64,000 bases of DNA. It comes from Bradyrhizobium sp. CB2312 (lineage in GTDB: Bacteria; Pseudomonadota; Alphaproteobacteria; Rhizobiales; Xanthobacteraceae). How positions within the stretch are numbered: the first letter of the stretch is position 1; every line of letters begins with the position of its first letter. The stretch is from the NCBI RefSeq assembly GCF_029714425.1, contig NZ_CP121668.1, positions 1,695,501-1,759,500 of the forward strand, in the 5' to 3' direction. This document shows positions 35,596 through 43,260 of this stretch, piece after piece. Both the position numbers and the translations under genes were made by a program. The notes under the pieces were generated by a model. It was not told where the DNA came from, did no database searches, and saw only the letters and a list, made by a program, of their open reading frames with translations.

Positions 35596-37032
35596 ATGCT
35601 GAACCGCCATTTCTCGATCTATCTCGTCGCCTATATCCTGCCCGCGGCGGTGGGCTTCTTCGCCGTCACGGCCTACACGCGGCTGCTGACGCCCGCGGAG
35701 TACGGCGTCTATGTCGTTGGCATCAGCCTTGCCGGCATTCTGGGCGCGATCTTCTTCGCCTGGATTAAGCTGTCGGTGTCGCGCTATCAGGCGATGTCGG
35801 CGGAGGTGGATTTCCGCGGCACGGCGATGGTCGCCTTCGCACTGACGGCGGCGGTGCTCTGCGCCACCACGCCGCTGGTGTTCCTGTTCCGCAGCGATCT
35901 CAGCGCCGAGCTGCTGCTGGCCAGCATGTTCGTCGCGATCATGGCCAATGCAGTCGATGTCGGCCAGGAGTTCGAGCGTGCCAAGCTGCGCCCCTATCGG
36001 TTCGCCGCGATCTCGATCGTGCGCAGCATCTCCAGCGTCGGCTTCGGCCTCGTCGGCATCTGGCTCGGTTGGGGCGGCCTCGGCCTGCTTGCGGCCTTTG
36101 GCCTCGGCTCGCTCACCGGCATCATTCTCAACCTCGTCGGCGACCGCAGCAAGATCGCGCGCTTTCAGCGCACCCAGTTCATGCAGCTGGCGCGCTACGG
36201 CCTGCCGCTGACGCTGGCCGGACTGTCCGTCGCGGTCTATTCGGCCTGCGACCGGCTCATTGTGGCTTATCTGCTCGGCAAGGACGCGGCTGGCATCTTC
36301 GGTGTCGCCGCCGATCTGCCGCGCCAGTTCATGGTCATGATCGCCTCCAGCGTCGCCGCGGCGACCGTACCGCTGGTGTTCCGGTCGCTGTCCGAGAACA
36401 GCAAGGAGACGACGCGGGAGCGACTGACCGAAAGTCTCGAGCTGCTGCTCGTCGTCGTCGCGCCGGTCGCGGTCTGGCTTGCGCTCGCGGCCGACCAGGT
36501 CGCCGGCACGCTCGTCGGCGTCGACTTCCGCGCCGGCGTGTCGGCGCTGCTGCCGACCCTCGTGCTCGCGCGCTTCTTCGGCATCGCCAACCAGTTCTAT
36601 GTCCAGATCAGCTTTCAGCTCGCCGAGCGGCCGTTCATGCTGGCGGCGCAGTCCTTCCTCACGCTCGTTCTGAGCGTGCTGCTGATGTTCGTCCTGGTCG
36701 CCGGCTACGGCCTTTACGGTGCGGCGCTGGCGACGCTCGCGACCGAAGCCATCGGCTTCCTGGTCGCCGTCGTGCTGATGCACCGCGCCCATCCGGTCCC
36801 GTTCGATCTCAACCGCCTCGCCGGCGTTGCCGCTTCCGCCGCCGTGATGGCGGCTGCAATCCTGGTCGCGCGATCGCAAGCCGGCGGCACTGGTCTCGTG
36901 TCGCTCATCATCGTCAGTCTTACCGGCGGCCTTGCCTATGCCGCGACGGCCTGGCTGCTGAACGTCGCCAATGTCCGGACGCTGTCGCTGCGCTTCGCGC
37001 GCACGTTCAACCGGAAAGCGCTGGGCGTCTAG
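35596..37032 (+). CDS. Polysaccharide flippase (MOP superfamily, Wzx-like)
   Basis: This 478-residue membrane protein has about 12-14 hydrophobic segments. It starts NRHFSIYLVAYILPAAVGFF, followed by YTRLLTPAEYGVYVVG, the usual N-terminus of Wzx/RfbX flippases. It moves lipid-linked oligosaccharides across the inner membrane. It lies between the GH10/DUF6492 genes and a small membrane protein. No glycosyltransferase cassette is visible within the window, so this is a satellite or a small polysaccharide locus. Confidence 0.88.
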   Translation: MLNRHFSIYLVAYILPAAVGFFAVTAYTRLLTPAEYGVYVVGISLAGILGAIFFAWIKLSVSRYQAMSAEVDFRGTAMVAFALTAAVLCATTPLVFLFRSDLSAELLLASMFVAIMANAVDVGQEFERAKLRPYRFAAISIVRSISSVGFGLVGIWLGWGGLGLLAAFGLGSLTGIILNLVGDRSKIARFQRTQFMQLARYGLPLTLAGLSVAVYSACDRLIVAYLLGKDAAGIFGVAADLPRQFMVMIASSVAAATVPLVFRSLSENSKETTRERLTESLELLLVVVAPVAVWLALAADQVAGTLVGVDFRAGVSALLPTLVLARFFGIANQFYVQISFQLAERPFMLAAQSFLTLVLSVLLMFVLVAGYGLYGAALATLATEAIGFLVAVVLMHRAHPVPFDLNRLAGVAASAAVMAAAILVARSQAGGTGLVSLIIVSLTGGLAYAATAWLLNVANVRTLSLRFARTFNRKALGV

Positions 37033-37066
37033 CCGGGCGCATCACACCCGGAGGCAGGTCTGACGC

Positions 37067-37441
37067 ATGCGGCGATATGTGATCCGGATTGCGATCTTCG
37101 GTCTGCTCGGTCCCGCAGCAACGTATCTCGGCCTCTATTTGCTTGTGAGACATGCCGAGAGGTGGTGGTGGCCGCAGCCTGCGATCTATCTCGTCGAACT
37201 GCCGCCATTTCTTCTTTGCGCCGTCATTGACGGCGCGCTGAAGGATGCGCGCGCCTGGGAGCGTGCGGTCATCGCCGGGTTCAGCGCGCTCGTCGCATCG
37301 AGCCTGGCATTGGCCATTGCCTATGGAGGGCTCAGAGCCTGGACGCTCGGCTTGGTCGCGCCGTTCGCGGCGGTTGCCTGCTCCATTCTGGCGACAGGGA
37401 CGGATGTGACGGGCAGCACGGATCCGATCGACCGGCTCTAG
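37067..37441 (+). CDS. Small integral membrane protein, 124 aa
   Basis: The ATG has GGAGGCAGG upstream. The product has four hydrophobic segments (IAIFGLLGPAATYLGLYLLV; IYLVELPPFLLCAVI; AVIAGFSALVASSLALAI; LGLVAPFAAVACSILA) and a Trp-rich loop, ERWWWPQP. No family is recognised. It lies 34 bp after the flippase gene and may be in its operon. Confidence 0.65.
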   Translation: MRRYVIRIAIFGLLGPAATYLGLYLLVRHAERWWWPQPAIYLVELPPFLLCAVIDGALKDARAWERAVIAGFSALVASSLALAIAYGGLRAWTLGLVAPFAAVACSILATGTDVTGSTDPIDRL

Positions 37442-37686
37442 GTGGCGAGCATCTTCCGCGGTACCGCCGTCCGCCGCATGCGAGTTTCCCCTTGCGTTCT
37501 ATTCCTTGTCACGGAATGCTGCGGACGAGCCGGGCCAGCCACGCCACATTTCATAGCGGCGGCCCGAGCCATGTCGTTAGCGCTTGAAAAGCAAAGTTCG
37601 TTCTGCTCATTAGGGTTTAGAAAATGCGCTGCAACATGCGCAAAAAGCCCATCGACTAAAGTCGATAGCCAGCGAGGAAACAAACA

Positions 37687-38919
37687 ATGCGCAAGCTCAC
37701 TTTGGCCATTGCCGTGATCGCCCCGATGCTCGGTCAACCAGCTTCGGCTGAGGACACCATCAAGATCGGCTATATCGATCCGCTCTCCGGCGGCGGCGCC
37801 AGCGTCGGCGAGGGTGGTTTGAAGACCTTCCAGTATCTCGCCGACGAGCTCAACGCCAAGGGCGGCATCCTCGGCAAGAAGATCGAGATCATCCCGCTCG
37901 ACAACAAGACCAATCCGCAGGAGAGCCTGGTGCAGGCCCAGAAGGCGATCGACGCCGGGGTGCGTTACATCACGCAAGGCAACGGCTCGTCCGTCGCCGC
38001 GGCGCTCTCGGACTTCGTCACCAAGAACAACTCGCGCAATCCCGGCAAGGAGGTCCTGTACTTCAACTACGCCGCCGTCGATCCGAGCCTGACCAACGAG
38101 AAGTGCAGCTATTGGCATTTCCGCTGGGATGCGAGCTCCGACATCAAGATGGAGGCGCTCACCAACTACATGAAGGACGCGCCGTCGATCAAAAAGGTGT
38201 ACCTGATCAACCAGGACTATTCGTTCGGCCAGTCTGTCCGCACCGATGCGCGCAAGATGCTGGGTGCGAAGCGGCCCGACATCCAGATCGTCGGTGACGA
38301 GCTGCATCCGCTGCTGAAGGTCACGGATTTCTCGCCGTACATCGCCAAGATCAAGGCCTCCGGCGCCGATAGCGTCGTCACCGGAAATTGGGGCCAGGAT
38401 TTTGCGCTGCTGCTCAAGGCCGCGGCTGATGCCGGTCTGAAGGTCAACTGGTATACTTATTATGCCGGCGGAGCCGGCGGCCCCACTGCCGTCAAGCAGA
38501 CCGGTCTGGATCATCAGGTGTTCCAGATCACCGAAGGCTTTGCGAATTCCGGCAACAAGGCTGCGATGGACTACGAGAAGGCGTTCCGCGCCAAGGTCAA
38601 TCTGTCGCTGTGGTATCCGCGCGCAGTCAACGAGATGCGCATGTTCAAGGCGGCGGCCGAGAAGGCCAATTCGATCGACCCCGTGAAGATGGCGGCGGCG
38701 CTCGAGGACCTGAAGTTCGAGGTCCTCGACGGCGGCCAGGGCATCATGCGCAAGGACGACCATCAGTTCCTGCAGCCGATCTACATCTCCTCCTTCGGCA
38801 AGCTGACCGAGAGCGAGCCGTTCGACGAGGAGAGCACCGGTTGGGGCTGGCATCTGGTCTCGAAGATCGACACGCCGCAGGCCATGGTCTCCACGACCTG
38901 CAAGATGGCGCGGCCGTAA
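37687..38919 (+). CDS. livK: Branched-chain amino acid-type ABC transporter, periplasmic binding protein
   Basis: This 410-residue family 1 solute-binding protein has a signal peptide (MRKLTLAIAVIAPMLGQPAS, then AE). The mature domain starts DTIKIGYIDPLSGGGAS and has the two-lobe LivJ/LivK/AmiC layout (LADELNAKGGILGKKIE; ADSVVTGNWGQDF; MRKDDHQFLQPIYISSF). The RBS AGCGAGGAAACAA is a reasonable fit. It binds a hydrophobic amino acid, amide or aromatic acid; the ligand cannot be read from sequence. It is the first gene of a five-gene operon with livH, livM, livG and livF order and is followed by two hairpins. Confidence 0.9.
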   Translation: MRKLTLAIAVIAPMLGQPASAEDTIKIGYIDPLSGGGASVGEGGLKTFQYLADELNAKGGILGKKIEIIPLDNKTNPQESLVQAQKAIDAGVRYITQGNGSSVAAALSDFVTKNNSRNPGKEVLYFNYAAVDPSLTNEKCSYWHFRWDASSDIKMEALTNYMKDAPSIKKVYLINQDYSFGQSVRTDARKMLGAKRPDIQIVGDELHPLLKVTDFSPYIAKIKASGADSVVTGNWGQDFALLLKAAADAGLKVNWYTYYAGGAGGPTAVKQTGLDHQVFQITEGFANSGNKAAMDYEKAFRAKVNLSLWYPRAVNEMRMFKAAAEKANSIDPVKMAAALEDLKFEVLDGGQGIMRKDDHQFLQPIYISSFGKLTESEPFDEESTGWGWHLVSKIDTPQAMVSTTCKMARP

Positions 38920-38938
38920 TCACTGAGCTTGTCGTTGT

Positions 38939-39021
38939 CCCGCGGTCATCATGGGCCGCGGGTTGACGGCAGCAGGACTGTGTTTGATTGGTCGATGTTC
39001 ACCGGGGCCATCAGGCCCCGG
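38939..39021 (+). promoter_or_regulatory. Two tandem GC-rich hairpins between the binding-protein and permease genes
   Basis: Hairpin 1: CCCGCGG (38939-38945) with CCGCGGG (38956-38962). Hairpin 2: CCGGGGCC-ATCA-GGCCCCGG (39002-39021), an 8-bp perfect stem with a tetraloop that ends 17 nt before the livH start. Such hairpins downstream of binding-protein genes stabilise that mRNA and attenuate the downstream genes, so that the binding protein is in excess. Confidence 0.7.
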
Positions 39022-39038
39022 ATATCCATGAGTGCGCT

Positions 39039-39986
39039 GTGCTTGAACTCATTGTCATTTCGACCCTGAACGGCGTGCTGTTCGGCATGCTGCTCTTCCT
39101 GTTGTCGAGCGGGCTCACCGTCATCTTCAGCATGATGGGCGTGCTCAACTTCGCCCATGCCAGCTTTTACATGCTCGGCGCCTTCTTCGGCTTCCAGCTC
39201 ACCAAGTGGTCCGGCTTCTGGCCGGCGCTGGTGCTGGCGCCGCTGCTGGTCGGCGCCATTGGCATGGCCGTGGAGCGTTACGGCCTGCGCAACACCCACA
39301 AGCACGGCCATGTCGCGGAACTGCTGCTGACCTTCGGCCTTGCGTTCGCGATCGAAGAGATCGTGTCGATGATCTGGGGCAAGAGTCCGGTCGATTACCG
39401 CGTCCCCACGCTGCTCGACTTCCCGGCCTTCACGGTGTTCTCGACCAACTACCCCGCCTACAAGATCTTCATGCTGGCCGTGTCGGTCGTGATCTTCGTC
39501 GCGCTGCTGATCGTGCTCAAGCGCACCCGCGTCGGCCTGATCGTGCAGGCGGCGCTGACGCATCCGCACATGGTCGGGCATCTCGGCCACAATGTCGGCC
39601 GTGTGTTCATGGTCGTGTTCGGCGTCGGCAGCGCGCTCGCCGGCCTTGCCGGCGTCATCGCGGGACCGGCCCTGGTGACGCAGTCCGACATGGCCGCGGC
39701 GCTCGGACCGATCCTGTTCGTGGTCATCGTGTTCGGTGGCCTCGGCTCCTTGCCCGGCGCCTTCATCGCTTCGCTGGTCATCGGCCTGGTGCAGACCTTT
39801 GCAGTGGCGCTGAACGGCTCGCTCGCCAGCGCGTTCGGTCCGCTCGATCCGTCGGCGGGGCCGTCCGTCCTCACCGACGTCTGGAACGTCACGATCGCCC
39901 AGGTCGCGCCGATCGTGCCTTATCTTCTGCTGGTGATCATTCTGATCGTACGCCCCATGGGCCTGATGGGGACGCGCGAGTCATGA
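39039..39986 (+). CDS. livH: Branched-chain amino acid ABC permease (LivH-like)
   Basis: About 315 residues from a GTG at 39039 (VLELIVISTLNGV); the start is uncertain because no clear RBS is seen and an in-frame ATG at 38988 exists. It is a LivH family permease with 8 or so hydrophobic segments and an FSMMGVLNFAHASFYMLGA motif. VIAGPALVTQSDMAAALGP and a VFGGLGSLPGAF loop (the EAA equivalent) are also seen. It forms the membrane channel with LivM. The stop overlaps livM (ATGA). Confidence 0.88.
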   Translation: MLELIVISTLNGVLFGMLLFLLSSGLTVIFSMMGVLNFAHASFYMLGAFFGFQLTKWSGFWPALVLAPLLVGAIGMAVERYGLRNTHKHGHVAELLLTFGLAFAIEEIVSMIWGKSPVDYRVPTLLDFPAFTVFSTNYPAYKIFMLAVSVVIFVALLIVLKRTRVGLIVQAALTHPHMVGHLGHNVGRVFMVVFGVGSALAGLAGVIAGPALVTQSDMAAALGPILFVVIVFGGLGSLPGAFIASLVIGLVQTFAVALNGSLASAFGPLDPSAGPSVLTDVWNVTIAQVAPIVPYLLLVIILIVRPMGLMGTRES

Positions 39987-41275
39987 CCACCACGAATACG
40001 TCGACATCCAAGATTGCAGACAAGCCCGCCGGCGACGGAATGCGCTTCTACGGCGTCTGGCTGATCGGCATTGCCGCACTGATCGTGCTGCCGATGGTCT
40101 TCTCCTCCGGCGGCTCGCTGACGTCGTTCAGCCTGATCGGCATCGCGATCGTGTTCGCGCTGTCCTACAACATCCTGCTCGGCCAGACCGGCCTCTTGTC
40201 ATTCGGCCATGCCGTGCATTACGGCCTCGGCGGTTTTGCCGCCTGCCACATGATGAATGCCGTGGTCTCGCACGGCTGGCCGATCCCGCTGCCGTTCATT
40301 CCGTTGTTCGGCGGGCTCGGCGGCCTGGTCTTTGCGATCATCATCGGCTGGGTGATGACCAAACGCGCCGGCACCGTGTTCGCGATGATCTCGCTCGGCA
40401 TCGGCGAGCTGGTGGCGTCGTCCTCGCTGATCCTGCGCTCCGTGTTCGGCGGCGAGTCCGGCATCACCACGGACCGCACCGCGCTGCCAAAAATGTTCGG
40501 CTGGTCGTTCGGGCCGCAGCTTCAGGTCTACTACCTCATCGCGTTCTGGCTCGTGCTGTCGGCGATCGCGATGTACGCGCTGACCCGGACGCCGCTAGGG
40601 CGGATCAGCAATGCCGTCCGCGACAATCCGGAGCGCGTCCAGTTCATTGGCTACGATCCCCACGTCGTCCGCTATCTCGCCTTCTGCTTTGCCGGATTCT
40701 TTGCCGGTGTTGCGGGCGGGCTTGCCGCGATCAATTTCGAGATCGCCAACTCCGCCTATCTCGGCGCGATCCAGTCCGGCCTCGTGCTGTTCTCCACCTT
40801 CATCGGCGGCACTGCCTATTTCTTCGGCCCGATCCTCGGCGCGATCCTGGTGACTTATCTGCAGCTCGGACTGACCAGTGTCACCAGCGTGTGGCAGCTC
40901 TATTTCGGCATCATCTTCATCGGCATCGTGATGTTCTCGCCGGGCGGTATCGCGGGCCTCGTGATGATGCACCGGCCGCTGGTTCGCGCCGGAACGCTGT
41001 GGACGGTGATCCCGTCCTATCTCGTCGCCGTTGTGCCGACCGTGGCGCTCGCCTGCGGCGTCATTCTCACGATCGAGACCATCGCGCGCTATTCGGGCGG
41101 GGACGTCATCAACCTGTTCGGGATCGGCTTCAGGCCGACATCGCCGGTGACCTGGGTCGCTGCCGCGGTTCTCGTGATCGGCGGCGCCTTCGTCGCGCGG
41201 CTGACCTGGCGGCGGATCGCGGATGCGTGGGACAGGGCTGCCACGGTCGCCCGCGACCGGGGGTATTTGGCATGA
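39983..41275 (+). CDS. livM: Branched-chain amino acid ABC permease (LivM-like)
   Basis: This 430-residue protein has a polar N-terminus (MTTTNTSTSKIADKPAGDGM) and ten or so hydrophobic segments. It has LivM hallmarks: LSYNILLGQTGLLSFGHAVHYGLGG, and GRISNAVRDNPERVQFIGYDPHVVRYLAF in the cytoplasmic loop. It is longer than usual because of an extra C-terminal transmembrane pair (about residues 345-420). It overlaps livH and livG by 4 bp each. Confidence 0.9.
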   Translation: MTTTNTSTSKIADKPAGDGMRFYGVWLIGIAALIVLPMVFSSGGSLTSFSLIGIAIVFALSYNILLGQTGLLSFGHAVHYGLGGFAACHMMNAVVSHGWPIPLPFIPLFGGLGGLVFAIIIGWVMTKRAGTVFAMISLGIGELVASSSLILRSVFGGESGITTDRTALPKMFGWSFGPQLQVYYLIAFWLVLSAIAMYALTRTPLGRISNAVRDNPERVQFIGYDPHVVRYLAFCFAGFFAGVAGGLAAINFEIANSAYLGAIQSGLVLFSTFIGGTAYFFGPILGAILVTYLQLGLTSVTSVWQLYFGIIFIGIVMFSPGGIAGLVMMHRPLVRAGTLWTVIPSYLVAVVPTVALACGVILTIETIARYSGGDVINLFGIGFRPTSPVTWVAAAVLVIGGAFVARLTWRRIADAWDRAATVARDRGYLA

Positions 41276-42021
41276 CCGTAGCGATCGAAGTCCGCGCCGT
41301 CGAAAAGCGCTTCGGCAATGTCGGCATCATCCGCGACCTCAATCTCAGCGTCGCCCAAGGTGAGCGTCACGCCATCATCGGCCCGAATGGCGCCGGCAAG
41401 TCCACGACGTTCAACCTGATCAGCGGGCACATCAAGCCGACCTCGGGCGAGGTGATGCTGAATGGCGACCTGATCTCGGGCCTGAGGCCCTTCGAGATCA
41501 ACCGGCGCGGCCTGTCGCGCTCGTTCCAGGTGACCAACGTATTTGCCCGGATGTCGGTCTGGGAGAACGTCCGCTGCGCCGTGCTGTGGGCGACGGGGCA
41601 TCGCTACGCGTTCTGGAAGAACGTCGACCACCTGCCAGAGGTGCGCGAGCGCACCGCGCAGATCCTGGATGACATCCATCTGACGCATCGGCGCGACGTT
41701 CCGGCTGGGCTGCTCACCTACGCCGAGCAGCGCGAGCTCGAGATCGGCATCACCATCGCGAGCGGCGCCACGGTCGTCATGCTGGACGAGCCGACCGCCG
41801 GCATGAGCCATGCCGAAACCGATCGCGCGGTGTCGCTGATCCGCCGGCTGACCGAAGGCAAGACCCTCGTCATCGTCGAGCACGACATGAGCGTCGTGTT
41901 TGGTCTGGCCGATCGCATCTCGGTGCTGGTCTACGGCCACATCATCGCCTCGGGTACACCGGAAGAGATCCGGCGCGACCCGAAGGTCAAGGAAGCCTAT
42001 CTCGGCGAGGAAGCGCACTGA
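41272..42021 (+). CDS. livG: Branched-chain amino acid ABC ATP-binding protein (LivG-like)
   Basis: This 249-residue ATPase has intact Walker A GPNGAGKST and Walker B VVMLDEPTAGMS; the signature region LLTYAEQRELEIGITIAS replaces the classic LSGGQ, as is common in LivG. It powers the transporter together with LivF. It overlaps livM by 4 bp and shares its last base with the livF start. Confidence 0.92.
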   Translation: MTVAIEVRAVEKRFGNVGIIRDLNLSVAQGERHAIIGPNGAGKSTTFNLISGHIKPTSGEVMLNGDLISGLRPFEINRRGLSRSFQVTNVFARMSVWENVRCAVLWATGHRYAFWKNVDHLPEVRERTAQILDDIHLTHRRDVPAGLLTYAEQRELEIGITIASGATVVMLDEPTAGMSHAETDRAVSLIRRLTEGKTLVIVEHDMSVVFGLADRISVLVYGHIIASGTPEEIRRDPKVKEAYLGEEAH

Positions 42022-42716
42022 TGCTCGAGGTCAGGGATCTCCACGCCTATTACGGCAAGAGCCACATCCTCCAGGGTGTCGATCTCGACGTCGCCGCCGG
42101 CGAGGTCGTGAGCCTGCTCGGCCGCAACGGCGTCGGCCGCTCCACCACGGTCAAGGCGATCATGGGCGAGGTCGCGCCGCAGGGCACGATCCGCTTCAAG
42201 GGCAAGGACATCGCAGGGCTTCCCAGCTACAAGATCGCGCGGCTCGGCCTCGGCTATGTGCCTGAGCATCGCGATATCTTTCCGAGCCTGACGGTTCGCC
42301 AGAACTTGTTGCTCGGGGTCAAGGACACGCGCCGTCCCGGCAAGTGGCGGCTGCAGGACATGCTCGACATGTTTCCCAATCTCGCCGCGCGTGCCGACAC
42401 GGCCGCGGGCGTGCTGTCGGGCGGCGAGAAGCAGATGCTCACGACCTGCCGCACGCTGATGGGCGATCCGGATCTCATCATGATCGACGAGCCGACCGAA
42501 GGCCTCGCGCCGCTGATCGTGCAGCAGGTCGGCGATCTCATCGCGCGTATCGCGGAGGCCGGTGTCGCGATCCTGCTTGTCGAGCAGAAGCTGTCGATCG
42601 CGATGCGGATTTCGAAGCGCGTCTACATCATGGGCCACGGCCGCGTCGTGTTCGAGGGCACGCCCGACGAGCTCAAAGCCAACGCCGCGGTGCGGCAAGA
42701 GTGGCTCGAAGTCTGA
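42021..42716 (+). CDS. livF: Branched-chain amino acid ABC ATP-binding protein (LivF-like), Walker A Lys to Arg
   Basis: This 231-residue ATPase has Walker B DLIMIDEPTEGLAP and signature LSGGEKQML. The Walker A motif is GRNGVGRST, with Arg (residue 40) where Lys is nearly always found. LivG retains a normal motif, so one of the two sites may be degenerate. The ATG overlaps the last base of the livG TGA. It ends the operon. Confidence 0.9.
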   Translation: MLEVRDLHAYYGKSHILQGVDLDVAAGEVVSLLGRNGVGRSTTVKAIMGEVAPQGTIRFKGKDIAGLPSYKIARLGLGYVPEHRDIFPSLTVRQNLLLGVKDTRRPGKWRLQDMLDMFPNLAARADTAAGVLSGGEKQMLTTCRTLMGDPDLIMIDEPTEGLAPLIVQQVGDLIARIAEAGVAILLVEQKLSIAMRISKRVYIMGHGRVVFEGTPDELKANAAVRQEWLEV

Positions 42717-42763
42717 CGCTCACAGGGCGGACATCCGTTCGCGTGCCGATCCGCCCGCACCCC

Positions 42764-42778
42764 GGCTGCCTGGCAGCC
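42764..42778 (+). terminator. Short hairpin after the liv operon
   Basis: GGCTGC-CTG-GCAGCC lies 48 bp after the livF stop. The stem is only 6 bp and no T-run follows, so this is a weak terminator candidate. Confidence 0.25.
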
Positions 42779-42868
42779 ATGTGACACAGCTCTGTGTGAT
42801 GACCGTCACATCCTGCCGTCTCCGGCTGGCCTAGCGTAGGTCCGTTCATCTTCGCCCCGGTTCTGGTC

Positions 42869-43087
42869 ATGACCGCCACCGACTTTGCTGCCGTTTTGCG
42901 CAAGCTGGGTCTTGCCGCCGCGCTCATCTGCGCGCTCCTCAGCCTCACCGTGTTCGCCGTGCTGCTGATCATGCAGCATGAGCCGGCCGCGCAGGCCGCA
43001 GTGCGCGCGTTGCCGCTCATGGTCTTTGCGCTATTCGGCCTGTTCGGCGCCGCAATGACCCGGCTGATCGGGCGCCGGACCCATTAG
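42869..43087 (+). CDS. Small membrane protein, 72 aa
   Basis: The product has two hydrophobic segments (GLAAALICALLSLTVFAVLLI; ALPLMVFALFGLFGAAM) and a basic C-terminus (TRLIGRRTH). The ATG at 42869 lacks a strong RBS. No family recognised. It is supported by coding-like codon use and a clean membrane pattern. Confidence 0.5.
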   Translation: MTATDFAAVLRKLGLAAALICALLSLTVFAVLLIMQHEPAAQAAVRALPLMVFALFGLFGAAMTRLIGRRTH

Positions 43088-43260
43088 CCGGACATTCTGC
43101 CGCAGTGATTCCCCAGCCCCGGATCAGCCCCGGCCCCGGGCCATCTTCCGCCTTTCCGGGCCGTCGTATATGAGAGATTTGCCGCCGGACCGGTCCGAAT
43201 ATCGCCAGATACGGAACGCAAGGTGGCTGCGAATTCTTAATCCAAAGATCGCAATCTGAC

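Noticed and set aside
37442..37686. Possible small gene before the binding-protein gene
   Set aside because: The frame reads through the binding-protein start with no family match; the stretch is more likely the operon promoter and leader.
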